A DNA stretch of 29,762 bases from Symsagittifera roscoffensis (Eukaryota > Xenacoelomorpha > Acoela > Convolutidae). The DNA lies in contig NC_087064.1 of NCBI RefSeq assembly GCF_963678635.1, positions 1,985,926-2,015,687 of the forward strand, read 5' to 3'. Positions 19,490 through 28,939 of this stretch are shown one piece after another. The number at the start of each line of letters is the position of its first letter. Positions within the stretch are counted from its first letter, which is position 1. Made by a program: the position numbers and the translations under genes. The notes under the pieces are model-generated. The model saw only the letters and a list, made by a program, of their open reading frames with translations. It had not been told where the DNA came from and made no database searches.

Positions 19490-19989
19490 AAGGAAAAATA
19501 AGTCTGAAAATTTTAGTTAACTGGGCTGTTTTTCACAATTTTTTCAAGCGGACTATCATTTTAGTGCAGTTGACGAAATTCGGCTTTTCATACCTTGATT
19601 ACATTCTTTAAATTAAACTTTGATAACTTCAAAGAGATATCACCCGGGCTTTGATCATTTGCTTTTGGCATACATAACATTTTTTGGAAATTTGAAGTGA
19701 ATTCTGTCCAAAGTGGACATTATTAACAGGCATTTTAGAGGATAACAAACCTGAATATGTGCTTAAGTATGTCCACTAGCGTATTTTATTTTCAATTTGG
19801 GTTCATTAAAAATTGAATTCTTCTTTTGAATACCGAAAATTTGACCGTTCGTTATACTTTATTGATTGGTAATTTCCGATAATTGTGGTTAACTTAGGCA
19901 TGAAATTAAATGTTGTTAAATCAGCCAGCAACACGAAACCGATCTACCTCAATACTAGGACGGGGCTGGAAAAGTTCAATTAGAGGGCT

Positions 19990-20230
19990 TAGAGATTGCC
20001 AATTTGGCCACTTTGGGACAATTAACGCGCGATATTTTTCGTGCTATTAACGCGTAGGCACAAATTTATTCCGTATTAAAACTCGTTCCATATTGGATTG
20101 AGGCATGCTCTTTGATCTTGCAAATACTTTGCTAAAGGCTAAATATATCACTTTGTATTTTAAATAGAGGGATGATTTTCGACAAAAAACTCGAAAATTT
20201 ACAATTCTGAGATTTTGAGCAACTTATGAC
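19990..20230 (+). repeat. degenerate Helentron-like repeat (core)
   Basis: AGAGATTGCCAATTTGGCCA, GGGACAATTAACGCGCGATA and CGTGCTATTAACGCG correspond to the reverse complement of the core of the copies at 20660-23433. Hairpin end and 5' end were not found. Confidence 0.6.
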
Positions 20231-20659
20231 AACGACTTGGTCCAGCTGAAATTCAAAATTGAATTCACCAAGCAAGTTGGTCCAATTAAGAACTTTTGGC
20301 AATTATTTTTTTGTAACGCAAATAATGGTTGTGACTAAAGCGATTTTTTCCTCGTAACAAAACGAACAAAAAGATCACCAAAACTGTTTAGTGAAGTTTG
20401 CGTTGCAAGAAAGCGAACTAAGTATATTGATACAAGCGGACAACTGGCAATTATTAATCTACTTGTTCTCATGCGGACGGTCTAGGTTGATGCAATTGTA
20501 TCTGAGGGAACATCTTCGGGTTCGATTGATGAAGAAATGTTTGATTATGAGTTTTTGTATTTCTAGTAATTAAAATATAGTTTTTTTTTTAGTTTCTAAA
20601 TTTCATTCTGTTTTGACGAAAGAGCTCAAACTCGAAAATTCATCTCCCAGAACAAATCA

Positions 20660-21203
20660 AACAAGACTGCTCGTATCAGGGCGAAGCCCTGAATGTTCCG
20701 ACTATCTTTTAAGGTTTATTGAGCAGCAGTAACACAAAAAAAAAATTTAAATGAAAAAAAATAAAATGAATTTTTTTTTTTAAATTTGAAAATTTTCATG
20801 AAACTCATCCCCCCACACGCCATATAAAGTACAAAAAAATAGATTTCGTTCCTTGTAATAAATCAATTATGGCAAAAAAGCTTCGTTCAACCAATTTGGA
20901 ACGATTTATAAGACGGATTAAATCTCCGCTTACGCGTTATTAGCGCGAATTATATTGCGCGTTAATTGTCCCAAATTGGTCAAAATGGCCAAAATGGCAA
21001 TCTTTAAACCCTCATAACTTTACAAAAATGATCACAGGTGAAATATTTTTTCAAATTTAAGCTCAGGACAACAATACCTTTTGAATGATATAAAAAAAGT
21101 TCCGTCAAAAATGGCTAGTTAAAAAGTCGAAATTTGTCTGAAGAAAAAAAAACCCACCCCGAGCACAAATATTCCGTTACTTTCGTATCGAAAGTCGGAA
21201 CAA
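20660..21203 (-). mobile_element. Helentron-like non-autonomous element, copy A
   Basis: The element is about 540 bp. At the low-coordinate end AACAAGACTGCTCG is followed by a perfect hairpin TCAGGGCGAAGCCCTGA (20676-20692) and then GTTCCGACT (20695-20703). The reverse complement, AGTCGGAAC, lies at the very other end (21193-21201), next to a second hairpin ACTTTCG-TAT-CGAAAGT. One inverted repeat is terminal and its partner is about 35 bases in, behind a hairpin, with no target duplication. That is the asymmetric layout described for Helentrons and their short derivatives (HINE, DINE-1). There is no coding capacity. A GCGCG-containing palindrome sits in the core (20931-20966). Confidence 0.65.
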
Positions 21204-21936
21204 AAATCAAGCAAAGTTTTTCCAAAAAAACTTAGCTAGCCTCATTTCCACATAAAAGACTGGGCGAACACCATTTCAATTAAAAAGATAGCCAGCAGAC
21301 AGTTAGAAAATAGTCAAGTAAAATTTAAAAAATTTGTAAATTTGTTTATTACAAAAAATCAACTTTTGAAATTCGATGAAAAAAACAGAAGGCCTTAAAG
21401 CTCTTTGAATGTCTGAAAACAATTTTTTTTGACCAGCAATTTTTTGATAAAGTTAACCCAATTTGAGAAAAATCGATCAAAATGTAAGATTTTTATTTCA
21501 CTGGGAAAGCTGAAAATTGAATTTCACTCCAAAAATAGAACTCAATCAAGTTTTTCGTGACCTTTACGCTTTTGCTGTTGAAATAGAGTTTGTTTTCCTT
21601 TTAATAAAAGTAACGAACTGAACTTCCACATTGCAAAACATTCAAACTGTGATAAATCATGGTGAGCCTGAACAAACTTTGAAACTTTTTATGAAACATA
21701 ATAAAAATCAAACATCCTAAATAAAATTCTGAAACACGTTCACCGAATCTTAAACATTTCTGAAGCTTTACCAAGCTTTATGAACGATTCTTCAAAAACA
21801 AACAAAAATCTCGCATTTCAAAAGAAAGTCGGAATGCGCTATGGACGCAATGTTTAACTGAACGCAATCCTTAAGAACTATCAATGGACAAAAAATTAAA
21901 CAGTTCCTTGAGGACAATAGTTAAGATTCCAAATGC
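21204..21936. other. spacer between repeat copies A and B
   Basis: AT-rich, with no coding signal and no obvious match to the flanking copies. Confidence 0.5.
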
Positions 21937-22465
21937 AACAAGACTGCTCGTATCAGGGCAAAGTCCTGAATGTTTCCACTGCCATTTAAGGTTTTATGGA
22001 GCAGTAATAACATTAAAAAATTAAATGTAATAAAATTTAAAAAAATTTTTTTTTTAAATTTGAAATTTTTTATGAAAATCATCCCCCCACACGCCATTTA
22101 AAGTACAAAAGATAGATTTAGCTCCTTGTAACCAATCAATTATGGCAAAAAAGCTTCTTTTAACCAATTTGGAACGATTTTAAGACGGATTAACTCTCCG
22201 CTTACGCGTTAATAGCGCGAAATAAATCGCGCGTTAATTGTCCCAAATTGACCAAAATGGCAATCTTTAAACCCCCATAACTTTGCGAAAAATGATCACA
22301 GGTGAAATATCTTTTCAAATTTGAGCTCAAGACAACAATACCTTTTGAATGATATAAAAAATTCAGTCAAAAATGGCTAGTTAAAAAGTCGAAATTTGTC
22401 TGAAGAAAAAAAAACCCACCCCGAGCACAAATATTCCGTTACTTTCGTATCGAAAGTCGGAACAA
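21937..22465 (-). mobile_element. Helentron-like non-autonomous element, copy B
   Basis: Same structure as copy A: AACAAGACTGCTCG start, hairpin TCAGGGCAAAGTCCTGA, ATIR region TGTTTCCACT, core with TTAATAGCGCGAAATAAATC, and terminus CGAAAGTCGGAACAA. The two copies differ at scattered sites. The hairpin here carries a stem mismatch. Confidence 0.65.
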
Positions 22466-22900
22466 AAAGATGTAATTTTCAATTTGGAGCACAAATTCTT
22501 ATGATGCAGTGATTCACATAACCCTTGTAATTTAAAATTTCTCCCGTTTCTTTTTAGTTTCAATTAAGTTTCCTTTAAGTTTGAGTTGCAATATTTATGA
22601 AAATTTCTGTTTTTAATTTTTATTACTATCATTTGAAACATTATTGAAAAACTAATCTCTTAAACTCAGATATCTTAATACATGATAACTTCAGTTCTAT
22701 CTAAACAACGGAAAAACCCTATTCCTTATCTTTAAATATAACCTGTTGACCGGATGACTACAGCCTCTTTAAAATATTGGGGCTAACAGGCGCCCCCCAA
22801 GCTCATTTCCAATATTAACGATTCGCGGCCTATTTAAAATGCTTCAATCGTTGTACAATTAAACGACTCCCATTTGTATTCTTCAAAGGAAATGAAATAA
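22466..22900. other. spacer between repeat copies B and C
   Basis: AT-rich with no coding signal; it contains GGCGCCCCCC near 22789-22798 but no recognisable feature. Confidence 0.5.
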
Positions 22901-23433
22901 AACAAGATTGCTCGTATCAGGGCAAAGCCCTGAATGTTCTGACTGCCTTTTAAGGTTTATGGGGCAGTAATAACATTAAAAAATTAAATGTAATAAAATA
23001 AAATGAAAAACAAAATTTTTTCTAAAATTTGAATTTTTTATGAAGTCATCCCCCCACACGCCATATAAAGTACAAGCGAATAGATGTCGCTCATAGTAAC
23101 AATCAATTATGGCAAATAAGCTTCTTTCAACTAATTTGGAACGATTTCTAAGACGGATTAAATATCCGCTTACGCGTTAATAGCGGGAAATATATCGCGC
23201 GTTAATTGTCCCAAATTGGTCAAAATGGCCAAAATGGCAATCTTTAAACCCCCATAAAAAATGATCACAGGTTAAATATGTTTTCAAATTTACGCTCAGG
23301 ACAACAATAGCTTTCGAATGATTTAAAATAATTCACCAAAAACGGCTAGTTAAAAAATCGAAATTTGTCTGAAGAAAAAAAACCCACCCCGAGCACAAAT
23401 GTTCCGTTACTTTGGTATCGAAAGGCGGAACAA
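22901..23433 (-). mobile_element. Helentron-like non-autonomous element, copy C
   Basis: AACAAGATTGCTCG start, intact hairpin TCAGGGCAAAGCCCTGA, ATIR TGTTCTGACT and terminus GAAAGGCGGAACAA. The two ATIRs have each picked up changes (CGACT to TGACT; AGTCGG to AGGCGG). Confidence 0.65.
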
Positions 23434-23584
23434 TAATGTCAAGTTTTTGTTTGACTGCTCACTGTTTGATTTCGTGTTTTTTTTTGATCGTGTAAAAAAA
23501 TTGATAACAATCAACCAGGACCTCGTGCGAGAAAGCTTTCACAAACATAGTCCAGACTGGGATAGAGATAAGAGAGGTACATAG

Positions 23585-23626
23585 AAACACACACAAACAA
23601 ACATGCACACACATAGAGAGAGAAAG

Positions 23627-23663
<37 letters not shown>

Positions 23664-23664
23664 G

Positions 23665-23711
<47 letters not shown>

Positions 23712-23730
23712 GGAGAGGAGAGAGGAGATA

Positions 23731-23766
<36 letters not shown>

Positions 23767-23835
23767 GGGAGAGAGAGGAGAGAGAGGCGAGACGAGACAG
23801 AGAGAGAGAGAGAGAGAGAGAAAAAAAGAAAAAAT

Positions 23836-23867
<32 letters not shown>
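23585..23867 (+). repeat. compound microsatellite (CA, AG, G-run, GT)
   Basis: A short CA-rich start is followed by about 215 bp of AG repeats with interruptions (including a run of about 12 G near 23757) and a GT run at 23837-23867. The minus-strand open frame across it (Ser/Leu repeats) is an artefact. Confidence 0.95.
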
Positions 23868-24478
23868 ATCCGGGCTCTAGATTCAGTTTTTTTAGATAGT
23901 AAAAAAAGATGTTATCACTGATGACATAAAATGACTAACTCGATGGCTTGTTTCGTGGGTTTTGTTAAATACACTGACTAATATGATCTGAAAGGAGATG
24001 CCAAGTCCTATATTTGGCTGTTCTCTTTTGGAAAACGAAAATTGCGATAAAAATTACTTCAGTTAAACGCAGTTTATTTTTGGCTATTTTTTTAGAAAAA
24101 GAAAGTTGCAAAAAAATTAATTCAGTTAAAAACAGTATCTGAAAACAAATTATTTTGGCAAGTATTTCTTAATTTTTTTGTTCTGATTTTGAGTACGTAT
24201 GTAGATAACTTCCCATTTTTAGTTTTTAGTTTTGAATCTTGTTTCCTTTTTAAAATTTTTATAATGAGTTGTTTAAACGAAAATCAAGAATAATAAAAAC
24301 TGCAAGAGGTTGATTTAAGAATGCGAAAGAACTAGAGTCGACATTTTGATAGAGGTTTGTAGTCAAACTGAAGTTTTGACACTATAAATTGTTGAACTAT
24401 TTTTCTTTTTTAAAATCGACAAGACTTCATCAGTTTAGACTTGAAAATGCTTCCTGATCCATCGCTAGGTAGGCTTTG
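23868..24478. other. 3' flank of the receptor gene
   Basis: This probably contains the receptor's 3' untranslated region on the minus strand. A minus-strand AATAAA lies at 24073-24078, about 400 bases after the stop. A degenerate tandem duplication of about 58 bp (24017-24077 and 24082-24136) shares AAAGTTGC/AAAATTGC and TTCAGTTAAA. Confidence 0.4.
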
Positions 24479-24658
24479 TCACATTTGCAGCGGCTGTGCT
24501 AAGTGAATGGGCGTGATCCTATTGTTTCTTTGGACAGCTGCTGGCGGCCCTGAATTGTGGGAGTGGAACATCATTTCTTTCAGTTTGGTTCTGAATGTCT
24601 CACTTGCTCTGTAGTAGATGATGAAGTTGACAGAGCATGTCACTACGGGAGGTACAAC
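24479..24658 (-). CDS. FMRFamide-receptor-like GPCR, last exon (TM7 and C-tail)
   Basis: The acceptor TGTCTGCAG precedes GTT at 24658. The frame reads VVPPVVTCSVNFIIYYRASE, then TFRTKLKEMMF and a short tail ending at TGA 24481-24479. VTCSVNFIIYY is TM7. Its NFIIY corresponds to the NPxxY motif with Phe in place of Pro, as is common in FMRFamide-type receptors, and RASETFRTKLKEMMF is the amphipathic helix 8. The 59-residue exon joins the previous one in phase 0 (...PPLS|VVPP...) across a 306-base intron (24659-24964, donor GTTAGT). The tail is short, with few Ser/Thr. Confidence 0.8.
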   Translation of the reverse strand, partial: VVPPVVTCSVNFIIYYRASETFRTKLKEMMFHSHNSGPPAAVQRNNRITPIHLAQPLQM

Positions 24659-24964
24659 CTGCAGACATAATTACAGTACAATGTAATATATATTTCGCTG
24701 ATGCTGATGCACCTTTCGCTGATTTTTCTGATGCACCTTAAAAACCTGACAATTATCATTTTGATTGAATAGAAGATGTTTGATTAAATTTTCTTAGATT
24801 AAATGTTTAATTTTTTCTAAGCAGTCTGCTCATGCCGAATCGAAAAACCATATGTGGTAATGAAAAATACATTTTTATATGGCCGACCAAAGTAAGATAG
24901 AAAATATCATCACATTCGTAAGCAAATAGTTTAAAGGGTGCAATCGCAAAAAAATGTTACTAAC

Positions 24965-25533
24965 ACTCAATGGAGGCAGAATATTTCTGAAGAGAGGGTC
25001 CACGTTTAGTCTTCTAGCTAGTGCAGATAGAGTCATGACGATGGACATGAAGAAACCGCAGATCATATATAAGATACAAAGAATGAACAGTGCACGGCTC
25101 GTTTCTGTTTCCCGACGCTGACCCGATGGTCCAATCACCGCGCGAGGACGCTGTCGCAATTTGTACACGACTAGAACATTTGCGGTCACGAGAACTGCAG
25201 ACGGGAAAAATGCATAATGAATCACGCCTATATTTCCTGGAAGAGCGTAAATTTGGGGTCCCAGGTGATGTGTCTGGTTGTCAACCAAGCCCATAAACTG
25301 TTGATCAATATGCCAGGCTATTTCAGTCGGGTCAAAAATATCACATGTGACATGCTCGTACGATGTTTCATTCTGCAGGTAAAACATGACCAGAAGATGT
25401 ACTCCGGCTTCGACCAGAAAAATGAGGGAGCAGGTTAAGAACGCGTGATAGGCTTTGGAATATGCAAAGTAGCCCGCTTGCTTGAACACAGCAAACACTC
25501 TGTCTACTGTCAAAGCCACCAAGACGTAGACAT
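24965..25533 (-). CDS. FMRFamide-receptor-like GPCR, exon with TM3-TM6
   Basis: This is part of a class A, rhodopsin-like peptide receptor that would couple a neuropeptide signal to a G protein at the plasma membrane. The acceptor CTGTTCTGTTTTAG precedes 25533 and the exon begins inside a codon. In order: VYVLVALTVDRVFAVF (TM3 and the DRY-type motif, here DRV), KAYHAFLTCSLIFLVEAGVH (TM4), and an extracellular loop 2 with NETSY and NQTHH N-glycosylation sites and Cys in VTCDIF. TM5 is GVIHYAFFPSAVLVTANVLV, a basic loop 3 follows (KLRQRPRAVIGPSGQRRETE), and TM6 is ALFILCILYMICGFFMSIVM. Exons for the N-terminus and TM1-2 should lie at higher coordinates or outside the window. The open frame upstream of 25533 is intron and transposon sequence. 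Confidence 0.8.
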
Positions 25534-25549
25534 CTAAAACAGAACAGAT

Positions 25550-25680
25550 CCGTGGTGGATTTAGGAGGGGGAGGATGGGCGCGGACGCCCCTTTCCCCTT
25601 TTCTCGGGATTCGCCCTCTGACCACCCAATGGTCCCTTGCCCCTTTGGTAATTTATATGTGAAAACATCCATTTTTAGTT
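25550..25680 (+). mobile_element. hAT-like MITE fragment next to the receptor splice acceptor
   Basis: CCGTGGTGGATTTAGG at 25550 matches the CAGTGGCGGATCCAGG end type. GGACGCCCC and CCCCTTTGGTAATTTAT align with GGACGCCCCC and CCCCTTTGGTATTATTT of the complete copy at 16449. The right half is missing or diverged. On the gene strand the fragment ends about 17 bases before the exon. Confidence 0.65.
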
Positions 25681-25778
25681 GACTGGTTCGAACACTTGTA
25701 TAAAGTAGACTTTGACGCCATAAAAACTTTGACGCCAAAATTTTGAATTTTTTTGACTAGCATTATTGATATAGCATT

Positions 25779-26317
25779 CCCGAGTTGACGTCCATACAAA
25801 AAAATGCCTATCATACAATTTCATATATGGAGTCTACGGAAAAATGCTTAAATTGGCTTAAACTCAAACGAAACAAATTGGTGGCAGTTTTGCTTGCATG
25901 AGAGCCACTTTGGCAGCAAACATTTTTTTTTGAACAAAAAAGCCGATCACAGAATTTCACAGTACAAAAAATCGCTTTTGCTATTTTCATACAATTTTTG
26001 TGATAAAAATTACGGCAAAAAGCTTGTAATTTAGTTCTTAAATTTGGCAACCAAAGCTTATTATAAAATTTCATAGAAATTTCTGGAAAAAATGATTATC
26101 ATGCTGTCAGTCATTACGAGGCCAAACTGCATATGTTGTGAATTGTATGCGGACTCCCATATAGTAACACCAAAATGTGTGCCTATCCAGTGCACAATTT
26201 TGGCTCGTAATGATTTTATTTTATTATTTTTTGGTCTATGAAATGACATGAAATAGTATGACAAACATTTTTTTCATAGAATGAAATTGTATGATAGACA
26301 TTTTTTGTTAACCCGGG
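25779..26317. mobile_element. small TIR element with ATCATACAATTTCAT arms
   Basis: The left end CCCGAGTTGACGTCC leads into AAAAAAATG and CTATCATACAATTTCAT. The right end, reverse complemented, reads CCCGGGTTAAC, then AAAAAATG and TCTATCATACAATTTCAT. A further degenerate copy of the arm lies just inside the right arm (26232-26279). About 540 bp, no coding capacity, target duplication not found. Related to the cluster at 17951-18306. Confidence 0.6.
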
Positions 26318-28266
26318 TTCAAAACTCCAAAACTCCAAAAATCAAAACTCCAAATTGTTTCAAACGAGACTGTTTGCGTTTCTGTATTTTGTACTCGTGC
26401 CAAAACTATTCAACATTTTTCTTTCAATCAAAATGTCATTTTTCTGCCTCCCAAGTAGCAGGAACGTTGCTTGGTCAAAAGCAGGAAAACTTTCAATACC
26501 TATGAAAATTAAAGTAGAATAATTTTTGCACCCATTATTAAAAATTAACAGACTCGATGATGTCAACAGCTAATGTGTTTTGTAAACAATGACTCAAACA
26601 CAAAAATAAAATATCTGGCATCTCATACTTTATAAAAAATGCTAGTCATACAATTCCATTGTACGCACGGAAGCATGCTAATAGTAATATTTTAAAGATT
26701 TTTTTAAAAATTGATGTCCGTTGTAGTAGAATTTTATTTCCACTAAAGTTGTTTTTCTTTCATTGTTTTTGTTGATCTCAAGATTTCATCCTAATTCGTT
26801 TGGTCTATTGGTCAAATGAATGAGCTAATTTCTGTTATTTGGATTAACAAAAACTAAATTAACAAAAACTTTTTAAAAAGCTATAAAATCAGCTTGAATC
26901 TTTCCCCCTTTTGGTATCTTGTAACTAATTTGGACCCCTATAATGAAACGGTTGAGCATATGCGAATTGTTTACCTAGTAGCAAATGAGGTAAAAACTAA
27001 AAAGATCAAGCCTTCTTCTAGTAAAAAAAGAATTTGTATCTTCAAATACATACAATTTTAAATATTCAAAATATCAATTGAAAGTTTTAGTACAAGAGAA
27101 CATTATAAAAAAAGGAAGATGCTCAAAAAGATCTGCAGAAAAAAAAGAACCTTGTAAGTTATTGGCTCTCCTGCGGTATTTTCTAAAATAGACCTTTCAT
27201 CCAGACCTTAAAACGAAAGAAGGACAAAACGATTTTTAAAATAAGTTCAAATTTAAAGCTGAAGAAAGCCTTAAATGAGGAAAATATCTAATACGTGTTT
27301 TATTTTTTGCTAAATTAAAATGCTCGGAAATGTTCAATACGGGAGAACAAAACGATTTTTGAAAAAAAAAAAAAAGTCAGAGCTGTAGAAATTCATAATT
27401 AAAGACATGTTTTAATAAATGGTTGAAACTTTGCTTAGTTAAAACATTTGGCTAGGCTATTTAAAACTATGAGAGTACTTTCCAGTACAGAATGAAAAGA
27501 AAACGGCAGATATGCCCGGTATTATCCCAATTGTTGTGATAAGCCGACAAACTTTTTTTTTACCATAACAGTTTACTTCATCAACTCAATCATCAAAACA
27601 TTCTTTCAAGAAACTTTCCAAATGTGACCTATCTTCTCAAACAATTTTCCTCAGCTAGTTGTTGAAAAAATCCCAACCATTCTCGTAAAACTTTCTTTGA
27701 GTTTGTTGCGAAATTTTGCGGGGTTTAATAATCAAGCCTAATCTAGACCAGAGCATGTCAGATCTAGATCTGAGCAGGTCTTATCCAGATCTGCGCAAAC
27801 CTGATACAGATGAGAATAGATTCACAACAGATGAGAGCAGATCTGATTCAGTTCTTCAGTTCTGAGCAGACCTGAGCCGGTTGCTATTGCTAAAAACTGA
27901 TTATAATGGAGTTTCATCATCAAAAAAACATTATATTCGGCCAAATATTTTAGGAATGCTAGACAAGGTAGAGATGCTCATGTTTTCTCGGTGAGTGAGT
28001 TCTTGTCAAACGGAATAGTTAACTCCGGGGTTCGGCCTCCAGCTGGTTGACCGACCAAAAAAACTATAGATTTGAAAAATGTTGTCTTTGTTTTTTTCCC
28101 TTCTCCATTATCCGATGTCAAATAGTTAGTGCTTTAAATTGAGTAGTGTAGAGATTTTCAATGTTTAGTCAGTTCGACTTTTTGATTCGGAATGATTTGA
28201 AGCGAGGATAGTTCGCAATGCATATTTTTTTTGCGTTACGTTTTCAGCAGCATAAGCAAAACGTTT
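26318..28266. other. non-coding AT-rich stretch
   Basis: No coding signal. It holds one more ATCATACAATT-family motif (26633-26660, AAAAAATGCTAGTCATACAA), a degenerate tandem pair starting ACAAAACGATTTTT (27222 and 27348), the AGATCT-rich array at 27745-27880 and the GGTTCGGCCTCC motif near 28030. Confidence 0.5.
27745..27880 (+). repeat. degenerate minisatellite of AGATCTGAGCAG units
   Basis: Units such as AGATCTGAGCAGGTC, AGATCTGCGCAAACCTG, CAGATGAGAGCAGATCTG and TCTGAGCAGACCTGAGC follow one another with spacing of roughly 20-30 bp. Confidence 0.6.
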
Positions 28267-28690
28267 CTGAACGTCCCAAACAAAATTGGTCGTATTAAAG
28301 GGCAAAGCCCTTAAAGTTTCTACTGGTCTTTGTTGTCGATTACAAGCTTTTTGGTTGCAACAATTTTGTCAAATAATCAAAAAGTGATCTATTTTGTAAG
28401 AATTTTAATAATTTTGTCCAGCTTTTATCCCCAACAAGCTAAGAAAAGTAATATCTTTTGCGCATGGTTACCTAAAAATAGAAGAGGAAGTTTCTTGCCC
28501 CAGTTCATTTTGGAAGGTTTAAGTTTGCCGCTTACACTTCGAAAGAACGAAGTATATCGCGCGTTATTCATCCCAATTTGAAGTTCAGTCGTCAAAATAG
28601 TCACAAATATAAACCATTATAGCTTTATGAAAAAAATAGTCACAGGTGAAATATCCATTCATATATTTGAACTCCAGGCAACAGATGGAG
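28267..28690 (-). repeat. degenerate Helentron-like element, copy D
   Basis: AACAAAATTGGTCGTATT, hairpin AAAGGGCAAAGCCCTT, CCGCTTACACTTCG, TATCGCGCGTTATTCATCCC and ATAGTCACAGGTGAAATATC follow the order of copies A-C. The element stops near 28690, where another inverted-repeat element begins. The small frame at 28330-28581 is inside it and is not a gene. Confidence 0.6.
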
Positions 28691-28693
28691 TCA

Positions 28694-28939
28694 AAATGGA
28701 GTCTTAGAGTGAAAATTTTAAACAGAATTAAATGTTTTGATCTCCAACATTGGTCTGAAAAAATTAAAATTTCAACATTAAATTTGTTATAAAACGATTT
28801 GAAGGAGAAAAAAAGGATTATGATTATTTAAATGTATAAATCGGGTTCGTGTTTTTTTTTTGTTTTCAGACCAATATTGAAAATTGAAACATTAATTTCC
28901 GATAAAACTTTTGACTCCAAGACTCCATTTTGACTTCAA
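28694..28939. mobile_element. foldback MITE with about 75-bp inverted arms
   Basis: GTCAAAATGGAGTCTTAGAG at the left has a near-perfect reverse complement at 28918-28939 (ACTCCATTTTGAC preceded by CCAAG). The arms continue inward to CATTGGTCTGAAAA on one side and TTTTCAGACCAATATTG on the other. No coding capacity; target duplication not identified. Confidence 0.7.

Noticed and set aside
20660-23433. CRISPR-like array because of spaced similar repeats
   Set aside because: Repeats are over 500 bp with unequal spacers in an animal genome; they are transposon copies.
23459-23869. Minus-strand open frame of 136 codons, Ser/Leu repeats with His-Thr start
   Set aside because: It is the translation of the AG/GT microsatellite; no coding signal.
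25535-25738. N-terminal 68 residues of the open frame containing the receptor exon
   Set aside because: This part is intron and MITE sequence upstream of the acceptor TTTTAG; it does not contain TM1-2.
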